Source of the DNA: Macrostomum hystrix
Taxonomy: Eukaryota > Platyhelminthes > Macrostomidae
Direction: 5' to 3'
Length of the DNA stretch: 64,000 bases
Assembly: GCA_950097015.1 (NCBI GenBank)
Contig: CATNEN010000038.1
Span: 17,804,001 to 17,868,000, forward strand
The notes under the pieces were generated by a model. That model saw only the letters and a list, made by a program, of their open reading frames with translations, searched no databases and had not been told where the DNA came from. This document shows, piece by piece, positions 60,096 to 64,000 of the stretch (position 1 is the stretch's first letter; every line of letters starts with the position of its first letter). The translations under genes and the position numbers were made by a program.

Positions 60096-62555
60096 CTCCT
60101 GATTGTATATAAAAAGACCAGGTATCCTTTCATAAAGAATTGTCAGTAGGTCTACTCTGAATTGGACTCTAATCTAGAGTTGCAGCACTGAGTAGAGTTA
60201 AGCTACATAGCAATCAGTATCTAAAAAAACACAATATCAAAACAAAGAGTCAACAATTGTTAGAAACTACGAGTACAATAAAAAATAAAAGATTGCATGC
60301 ATAACAATAGGTTTTGTTGCTGTGCGCATTTGGGTTTTGAAGACGAATTACTGAGAAGTATATCATGTGTCTGCATATACGTATGCATATGCATATGTAT
60401 ATGCATATGCATATACGTGAATACATATATCATATCACAGGTAAATGTGCATTAAATTAAAAAATCTCAAGTTTGATATAAGTCAAACTTACTTTTTCAC
60501 ACCTAATATCAAACAATAGATATATAATAGATCGATATAAGTTATGAATGCCCAGACTTTGATTACACAAACAGTAAGATAAAGCGAGCATGTAAGTAAG
60601 CGAAACCGGGACACTAAGATTGGCTAAACTGAGTCTTAGTACTCGAATCACACTTGATTATTGTAATTGTAATTACTCAAAAATCAAAGGGAGTTGATAG
60701 GATTTCATGTTACTATAAATAATAATAATAATAATAACAAGCTGCAAAAGCAGAACAGAAGTGCAATTTAATATACAGACATTGTGTGTGACAATAGGGG
60801 AAGATAGACGAAAAGTTAGAAGTTAGAAAACTGTGCAAGAAATTTAACAAAAAAGTTTTTTTACAAATTTTACAAATCCTAAATATATAAAGAGAGAGTG
60901 AATATCATTGTTTGATAGGTAAACAAAAACAAATTTACTAGTAAACATCTTTATGAAGCACTGAAATCACATTGTCTGTTAAATAATCAACAACAACAAC
61001 AACAACAAAAAACTGACTGGTTGTGGCCGCAAAGTGTCTGAACTGAACAAATAAATTTAAGCAAACGATGCAGTGAAAGTTGTTAGTTAATTGCAGAAAA
61101 CACTAATGTATAAATATGGAGATTTGACAAGGTACGGTTATAGCAGTAGATATAATGCTTGGTAAACAAATTCACATAGGAAAAGTTTTCAAATATGTCA
61201 ATATCAGAATTGACTATATAGATCGAAGTTTATTATAGACAGGTCAGACCTGGCTATTTCCCTCCTGCATGGTCTTTCTACTGTTGTCATTCAATTTTTT
61301 GTTTAACTTTTCAAACTGAATACTTGAAACTTGATGACATATTCGACGACAAAACCCTTGATGCTTATCGAAAGAAAGCACAACAAACTAACGGAAATAA
61401 GTAAAACTGATGTCTCAGAACAAACTACTTACTGCTGCAGTAATATTAAATGACTAATATTATTGGAGGTAAAAAAAGCACACAATAAATTAACTAAAAA
61501 AATGTGGAATTCAGAAAATTCAGACTGCAAACAAACAGAAAAGGCAACTAGATGCTAGATTTGAAATGAAAGTACAAGACGAGACGCACGGGATTAGGCG
61601 TTAGCTTTGAGCACAATTTAATGAACAGAGGTTAAAACAATTGATTGAAAAGCAGAGAACATAGGTAGGGTGTCTAGCAGGCAAGTGTACAAAGTACAAT
61701 CAAGTTTATCACTCGATAGTCAATCGCAGAAGGAAACACAGCTTAGCAAAACAGAATAAATTTATAGATAAATTATGAGCAGCTTGTTCCCTTAATTAGT
61801 TAGGTTTACTATATTGCACACACCTTCAATCTACGTTTTAAATTAAATCATAATATAGAAAACAATGGCTAGGCCAATATTGTCAATTTATTGTTAGGTA
61901 ATAGTGACGGAATAGAATAAGCACACTTTGTGACTACTTGTTAAAAGTAGGACAGACGCTTAAACGATTTCTAGTAGCAAGCGCAGACGGTTGTGTTAAA
62001 AATTAGACGCGAAATAAAAGCACAAAAATTGCATTCGTCTAACGATTAAGTTAGAGAAAAGGTTTCCGAAGAAAAATATTCGCAACTTGCTACTGAAAAC
62101 ATAGTAAGTAGTAGTAATAAGTAGCAGAGTATTTCGAAATTTGATTTTATAACAAAACTAAACGCACCAAGCAATTGAGAGTTGAATGAATGGAAAAATT
62201 CAATTGTTAAATTGTTGATCAGTCCGATGTGAAAGACAACAACGGAATTGGGCTGTGCAATACGGGCCTTCTGCTGCCAGCTCTGCTAACTAATGTGGCG
62301 AAACTAGAAAAAAGCAACATATTTTTTTCTACCGAGTGGCCTAAAAATAGATATAATTCAAAACATGGCGATACGAAACAAATAATTCTCTAAATTCCAT
62401 TTTTATCAAGCCATTTTTGGATTCTCAATTCACCATCTAAAATGAAAAGCTAAAAAAGGAAATTGAAGACATATCAGAGCAGTTTAAGCCGCAATTCCAG
62501 AGATTTAATATTTAATAACGGAAGCTGCTAACTGATTTATTAGAGTCGAAATTGC
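60096..62555 (-). other. TNRC6: Probable TNRC6 3' UTR and flank
   Basis: About 2.4 kb of AT-rich non-coding DNA directly downstream of the TNRC6 stop on the minus strand. An AATAAA (complement near 62536-62541) lies just after the stop, and others lie further on. Simple repeats include alternating GCATAT runs (60370-60430), (AAT)n near 60718-60738 and (CAA)n near 60988-61008. TNRC6 transcripts in other animals have long 3' UTRs, which fits, but the true end is unknown. Confidence 0.45.
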
Positions 62556-63354
62556 TCACATCTGATCGATGCCCTGATCGCCCCAGCCAGCAGCCGCTGG
62601 CCAACCGCCGACTGCGGCAGCCACCGCCGGTAACTGCTGCTGCTGCTGCTGCTGCTGCGGCGGCATGGACGGTTGTGCTGGCTGAGAAACCACCGGATTA
62701 TTATTAACAATGGTTTCAGCGTCGGCATCGCTAACTAAAACAATTTGTTGTGCCAGGCTGCTAATATTCTTAGTGGCCTTGTCGGCCTCATCTCTGCTAC
62801 CAAATTTCACCATGGCCCATTGGTTCATTGGGCCAACGTGAAGGGCTAGCACTCGACCCTGCTGGTTGCAGATCATGCTTAGCACATCGCGATTAATCTG
62901 CGGATTTAATTGACGAATGAGTAGGCAACGCTGCTGCTGCTGCTGTTGCTGAGCCTGCGGCTGCTGCCAACGCGAGCCGGGAGCAGCATTAACCTGCTGC
63001 TGCTGCTGCTGTTGCTGAGGTCGGTTAACAGCCCTGGATACCGCGGCGTCAGAAGAACTAGAATTCAGATGCTGCTCGAGTGTCTCGTGAGTAACAGAGA
63101 ACAGGCCGTCCTTGTAGCCACCGGCCCACGGTTGGCCGGGAACAAATTCGGGTATTTTGTCCATCACCTCGCCGGAGATGAGGGCGTTAGCTGCGGCGGC
63201 AGAGGACGGCATCTCGGAGTAGGATCGTTGGAAAGACTGGTACTGCTGCTGCTGCTGCTGCTGCTGAATGCTCGGATTCGACAAACTCGAATGCAGCGGC
63301 GGTACTTTGCCTGATCCGCCAAATTGGGAAGCGGCATCGGGAATGTCCGGGGAT
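62556..63354 (-). CDS. TNRC6: TNRC6/GW182 family protein, last coding exon (partial)
   Basis: The C-terminal silencing region of the Argonaute partner that recruits PABP and CCR4-NOT/PAN2-PAN3 in miRNA repression, acting in cytoplasmic P bodies. The exon starts after the acceptor ATTCCCAG at 63354 and ends at TGA 62556. It contains a PAM2-like PABP-binding motif (KIPEFVPGQPWAG), several polyQ tracts and the divergent GW182 RRM beginning RCLLIRQLNPQINRDVLSMI. It ends with GGWPAAAGWGDQG, whose tryptophans may contact CCR4-NOT. Ago-binding GW repeats and the UBA-like domain must lie in exons beyond the window. The exon begins in the middle of a codon. Confidence 0.88.
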
Positions 63355-64000
63355 CTGGGAATGGGAAGAAATATTATGTTGATTAGGTAACCGCATCTAG
63401 ATCCCAATTAGGAAATATTTTGATCAAAACTCCTAAGATGCAAATTTTAATTTTCATAAAACCAGTTCCCAGTCCATTAGAATCTAGATTTCAATCCTTT
63501 AGAATTTAGATCCCAATCCATTAGAATTTATATCCCAATCCATCAGAATCTAGATCCTAATCCATCAGAATCTAGATCCTAATCTATTAGAATCTAGATC
63601 CCAATTCATCAGAATCCAGATCCCAATCCATTAGAATCTGGATCCCAATCTATTAGAATCTGGATCCCAATCCATCAGAATTTATATCCCAATCCATCGG
63701 AATCTAGATCCTAATCCATCAGAATTTAGATCCCAATCTATTAGAATCTAGATCACAATCTATTAGAATCTGGATCCCAATCTATCAGAATCTAGATCCT
63801 AATCCATCAGAATCTAGATCCCAATCTATTAGAATCTAGATCCCAATCCATCAGAATCTAGATCCTAATCCATCAGAATCCAGATCCCAATCCATTAGAA
63901 TCTGGATCCCAATCTATTAGAATCTGGATCCCAATCCATCAGAATTTATATCCCAATCCATCAGAATCTAGATCCTAATCCATTAGAATCTGGATCCCAA
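63355..64000 (-). repeat. 22-bp minisatellite in TNRC6 intron
   Basis: From about 63455 to the window end, roughly 25 copies of a 22-bp unit with core AGAATCTAGATCCCAATCCA, with TTTAGA, CTGGAT and TATATC variants. It lies in the intron upstream of the last TNRC6 exon and continues outside the window. It resembles the 24-bp monomer at 58905-60095. Confidence 0.9.

Noticed and set aside
58859-60133. Two overlapping minus-strand open frames of 424 and 358 codons
   Set aside because: The 24-bp monomer is a multiple of three and lacks stops in two frames; both products are simple 8-residue repeats.

Overview
The window is nuclear DNA of an invertebrate animal. It has spliced genes with GT/AG introns and standard-code metazoan orthologues: a type I PKA regulatory subunit, CCDC57, NAE1 and TNRC6/GW182. 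It also has CAG-rich polyglutamine tracts and a Mutator-superfamily DNA transposon. I cannot name the phylum from sequence alone. No tRNA, rRNA or CRISPR array was seen.

Layout, left to right. Positions 1487-8906 (minus) hold a complete six-exon PRKAR1 gene; its large first intron carries two short inverted-repeat elements. A third such element lies at 9603-10260. Positions 10415-19166 form a complete-looking 8.75-kb transposon with minisatellite-built terminal inverted repeats and a 10-11 bp target-site duplication. Its minus-strand gene encodes a PHD-type finger, an OTU-like protease domain and a MULE DDE transposase, but the reading frame is broken between the last two. Positions 20176-26259 (plus) are a six-exon CCDC57 gene. 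Positions 27215-40185 are a 13-kb array of a 22-bp minisatellite. Positions 40317-43699 (plus) are a three-exon NAE1 gene. Positions 43.7-54.2 kb are mostly tandem arrays, including 5 kb of a 29-bp unit. Positions 54291-54995 (plus) encode a protein with polar heptad repeats, polyQ and a C-terminal RING finger. Positions 56.9-60.1 kb carry two inverted arrays of one 24-bp unit. Positions 62556-63354 (minus) are the last coding exon of a TNRC6/GW182 gene that continues beyond the window.

The genes are unrelated housekeeping and signalling functions (cAMP signalling, centriolar satellite, neddylation, ubiquitin ligation, miRNA silencing) and do not form a pathway. What stands out is the non-genic fraction. 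By rough addition about 40% of the window is minisatellite. Nearly every large intron or intergenic gap has its own monomer, and several monomers occur as inverted pairs. All exon joins given were checked by hand for reading frame and for GT/AG borders.
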